Shown here: positions 60,470 to 64,000 of the stretch, piece after piece
Position numbering within the stretch: position 1 is the first letter of the stretch
How the letters are laid out: each line of letters begins with the position of its first letter
Source of the DNA: Seriola aureovittata
Lineage: Eukaryota > Chordata > Actinopteri > Carangiformes > Carangidae
Assembly: GCF_021018895.1 (NCBI RefSeq)
Contig: NC_079382.1
Span: 21,808,001 to 21,872,000, forward strand
Reading direction: 5' to 3'
DNA: 64,000 nt
The notes under the pieces: model-generated
The model's database searches: none
Seen by the model: the letters and a program-made list of their open reading frames with translations, nothing else
What the model was told of the DNA's origin: nothing
Made by a program: the position numbers and the translations under genes

Positions 60470-60655
60470 TGATTGACTGCACTGTCCCGGCCGCCGACTG
60501 TGCCCGGGTCTTCTCTCTCCGCAGGAGCTCATACCCCGCTGAGATCATTCCTGCCCCGCCGACAACAGGCTGTCCGGACTAGTGAGCTGTAACGGGCTCA
60601 ATAAGGGTCCGCGGCACACGGCGGTCCAGATGGATGCAATACAGGTAAACAAGAC
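60470..60655. other. GC-rich patch with exon-like borders
   Basis: The patch has several CpGs in an AT-rich neighbourhood. A pyrimidine tract plus CCGCAG ends at 60526, and CAATACAG|GTAAAC sits at 60648. All three frames between them contain stops, so it is not a coding exon. It could be a non-coding exon, an enhancer or a repeat fragment. Confidence 0.3.
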
Positions 60656-61364
60656 GCTGTCAATAACCTCCATGGAACAAGACGATGACACTGGCATTAA
60701 CAGATGCTGTGCTCTTAGAAAATGTGTTTACTCTTCAGCGCTATGAAAAGTAAAAGTTGAAACTAAAGCTGAACAGATTCTGATTACTGAAATTTACCAA
60801 GGCTAAACCTCCCACAACAACAACAGCTGTCCATCAGAGATAAACTACCATTTACCTTCATTACAGATTCATCAATGTGGACGACAGCTTCAAATGTCCT
60901 ACGTCACCTGATCAACCCTCCAAAACCCCACATAATCAATTTACAATGAAGGTGCAGCGAATCGTCACATATACGAAGCTGGTTCATGCAAATGTTTCAC
61001 GTTTTTGTTTGAAAAGTGACTCAAACAATGAATCAATTTGTGAAACTAGTTGCCAATTAATTTTTCTGTCTGATCAAGTCTAAAATATTGAACGTGAAAA
61101 TATATTGAGAGGTGGTACAATCATTAAACACCACACAATAATTTGATCTTCCGAACTGGCCAAGACTGGAAATGATTCAGTCCAACTGGGTCAAATCAGA
61201 ACTGACACCCAAGTCAGAAACATAATCGACAGAACAATCGTTACATATAGATTATTTTTTTGGCCACTTGGGAGCAGTGCAACAAACTGTAAACACAACA
61301 CCTGGCATGCTGTCACCTTACAAAGCTGTTATTGGTAATGTGTTAGCTCTGTTAGTGGTCTGCT

Positions 61365-61605
61365 TTTCTTCTACTGAAGTTAGCACGCTATGCAGCTAGC
61401 CCCAACCCGGTTGGACCATTTCATCACTTTCCGATACCGAGTCACTGTAGCTTCCAGGCTGCCCTGAAGAAGTAACGCAGCTCAGCGGACGTATTATAAA
61501 CTCTTGTCTTGTCAACGCAACAAAGGCTGAAGCTCTTGGTGAGACTGGTAACTAAACAGCTGTTGATGCCAACGGTTGCTAAGGTTAGCTATGTAGCATT
61601 AGCAA
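61365..61605 (-). repeat. Dispersed repeat, copy 2
   Basis: Reverse-complement match to 43495-43745, sharing CACTTTCCGATACCGAGTC and CTGAAGAAGTA among others. Both copies carry GTTAGC-type ends. Confidence 0.6.
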
Positions 61606-61619
61606 AACTTAGAGCAACG

Positions 61620-63550
61620 TTTGGGTTAAATTAAATACCACAGGTAAGGCATGATTGTGTTAATTTGTTGTGTTTACCCATCCATCCTCATCACCTGACT
61701 TCCTCTTTTGCTCCCATCATGACAACGATGGCCGTTGGAGGCCTTTGTCACTTGATGGGGAACATATCTCATTTCGAGACTGAAATGACTGATGTTGTGA
61801 TTCTGTTGTAAAATCAAATGCAACCAGCTGAAAAAAGCTAAACAGATCTGTGGAGCTGCAGAACTGGTGATAAATCTCTGTGGGTTTGTCACTATGAATG
61901 AAAACTTTCACATCACACTCAATTCATCCTTTGTTAAAAAAAAAAATAGTAAGTTTGTTCAGTGACATCTACAATAAATGTATTATCCTGCAGGTTGTGA
62001 TGGGAGTACACCACAATTACACTAAAAGTCTACAGCCACACTAGCTGCCCAATGAGGCTGTGCTGCTGTTTACACACCACAAAACTGTCAGATGGATTAA
62101 AAAAAAAAAGAGAGACAAGTGTGCACAAGGACTAATTATGTTGGAGAGAAAATCCTTGAATTCTGTATTTAAATTATCAAGCTTCGATCAGCTGAAGAGT
62201 CCCTGAGCAAGACACTGTCGTCCCTGTAGCAGCAGATGAAACAAAAGACACCAACTCAGATTGACGTTACGCATCTAATTTTGAGCTCATTTTCTTGCAC
62301 TGGGATTTTCCCTCCTCTCTTCTAAACAGGGTAAATCTCAATTTGGATCATTTGTTCCAATTACCAGTTAATCAAAGAGCATGATTTAAAAACGAATAAA
62401 TAAAAATATGATGAAGCGTCACGGAGCTTCTCATCCAAATCTGTAATTGGAAGAAGAGATTTTCCTTTTCTTTTTTCATTCTTTTTTTTAATGGATCTCC
62501 CACTCTTGCAGTATATTGTGCACATAAACATACATACAACTCAAACTGCCGGTTGCCTTGGATATGAAGAGACACTATTTGTCTCTGTTGTTTGGATCGA
62601 ATAGGACAAGAAACCTTCAGTCAGTGATGAAGCTGAACGATGACAGTGCAGTCGTTCTTCAGTGTCGTATTCCTGGCTGAAATGGTTGAGGTTTAATGGT
62701 ACAAATGTGGAGATGTCTAATATAAACTGCACTGCACGACCTTCAGGCTCTGGGTCCTCATTTGGTCACTGGATGTTTTAACTTCTTTTTCTTCATATTA
62801 AGGTTTTAGTTGGCAGTACATGTTGCAGCCTTCGAGCACATTTCTAAATCTTTGTGTGAACATCGTAATGTAAAGCCTCTCAGATCGGCTCCAGAGCTCG
62901 AATTCAAATTAAGGTAGATTGAGGATTTGTTGTCTTTACATCCTAAATTCAACAAGTCTGTTTTTTTAAACTTCAACATTCATTTTTATTTCCCCACTTG
63001 TTAAAATAATGTTTTTACTGTTTTGTTTCATGTTTAATTGTTAAACTTGTGAAGCAGTATCACTTTTCTTTTGACAGTTACTCTATAAATAAATCTTTAC
63101 CTAATAAACCATCTTAAATCTTCCCCTGATCTAATGTCAGATTTCATTCTTTTGAAGTTCAGGCTTCCGTTGAGAGAAATGTCAACAAATGATTTATACA
63201 TCAATTTAATTCTTAAATGAATGTAAAGAAATGAACAAACAAAACCTAGTGAGCAAACGTTATTTTAAAACGTCTTGGAGTTGAGCAGAGATCGTATCTC
63301 TTGGTCTTCAGTCGTGAAACTAAAGTTGAGGCCACAGGTTTGAGACTCGCTCACAATCTCGCTGTCAACTTTTAGGCTTTAAACCAAGTCAAAAAAAAAC
63401 AAAACAAAACCAAGAAACTCTACTCCCATTATAGTCCATCATAAACTCATGGATGTTGTCTTGTTAAAGAAAACACAAACAGAGTGGAGCATAAATTTCC
63501 AAACAATAAACTCAGCTCCCCCTCCCCTGCATTAAAAGTTAAAACACACC
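61620..63550. other. Intergenic stretch, nothing recognised
   Basis: AT-rich; A runs at 61936 and 62098. No gene, RNA or defined repeat is seen. Confidence 0.5.
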
Positions 63551-63559
63551 CAATCCTTA

Positions 63560-63770
63560 AACTAAACATGTGTGCACGACTCTCTGCTTTGCTTCCTGGC
63601 TTTCATCTCTTAGAGGAAGCTGCTCTGGCCCGGCAGCTTTTATTCTCTTGGGATGCAGAGATGCAGTTACTTCTCCATCCCTCATTAGTCATGTCACACA
63701 CATGAAACAGCCCCGTCATAATGAGGTACTGCATGCACGAGGAGCATGAAGCCAGTGCTGCGGAGAAGAA
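63560..63770. other. Candidate conserved non-coding element 3
   Basis: An evenly composed patch with words such as CCCGGCAGCTTTTATTCTCT, CATTAGTCATGTCACACACA and CCCCGTCATAATGAGGTA, lying between AT-rich flanks. No splice signals and no frame of interest. Inferred from composition only. Confidence 0.2.
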
Positions 63771-64000
63771 GTAAACCTCGGGCTGCAGCAGACATGGAAC
63801 TAATGCAACGATCTGTCATGGTTTCTTTCTCCCTCACTCTGAGGCTCTGGAGATATGCAGCTGATAATCTGTCGTTACATTGAGATACTTACTGCACTTT
63901 TACACGGAGCAGAATAAAGTAAGATTAGTACCACCCTGAAGTAAATGACTATAATTCATTTGATTAATCTCAGCTAACGATCCATGACGCGCTCATTTAC

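Noticed and set aside
40300..64000. tbx18 coding exons expected from vertebrate synteny
   Set aside because: No T-box domain sequence was found on either strand; the gene must lie beyond the window if synteny holds.
1..64000. tRNA, rRNA or snRNA genes
   Set aside because: No stretch with convincing cloverleaf box A/B elements or conserved RNA sequence was seen by eye; a covariance search would be needed to exclude small ones.

Overview
The window is vertebrate nuclear DNA, most likely from a percomorph teleost. It has long AT-rich introns with GT-AG borders, many CA/GT microsatellites, and decayed interspersed repeats of types common in fish. Three protein genes are readable. Their order and strands (syncrip +, snx14 +, nt5e -) match my recollection of the SYNCRIP-SNX14-NT5E block on human 6q14.

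Layout. 1-5.5 kb: the 3' end of syncrip (end of RRM3, the Tyr/Gly-rich and RGG C-terminus) and a long T-rich 3' UTR that also holds a conserved alternative terminal exon. 5.5-7.3 kb: an AT-rich spacer. 7.3-23.95 kb: the whole of snx14, 29 coding exons predicting 939 residues (two membrane segments, PXA, RGS, PX and C-terminal nexin domains). 24.03-29.28 kb: a satellite of about 36-37 bp monomers with a roughly 1.06 kb higher-order period. It lies between two copies, about 92-93% identical, of the last snx14 exon plus its 3' UTR and poly(A) signal. 29.5-31.6 kb: diverged satellite, unidentified sequence and a GAGTC-type degenerate repeat. 31.6-40.3 kb: nt5e on the minus strand, nine exons and 587 residues, convergent with snx14. 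40.4-64 kb: no convincing gene. This part holds microsatellites, remnants of a LINE and of Tc1/mariner-like elements, a small inverted-terminal-repeat family also found in nt5e intron 1, and a few candidate conserved non-coding patches.

The genes do not form one pathway. Syncrip is an RNA-binding protein, Snx14 an ER-anchored sorting nexin with a lipid role, and Nt5e a GPI-anchored ecto-enzyme making adenosine from AMP. They share an old syntenic neighbourhood, not an operon. The most unusual structure is the snx14 tail: a terminal exon duplicated around an expanded satellite, which could provide two alternative last exons with almost the same nine-residue ending.

Exon borders were set by reading frame, GT/AG sites and remembered vertebrate orthologues. 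No alignment or search was run.
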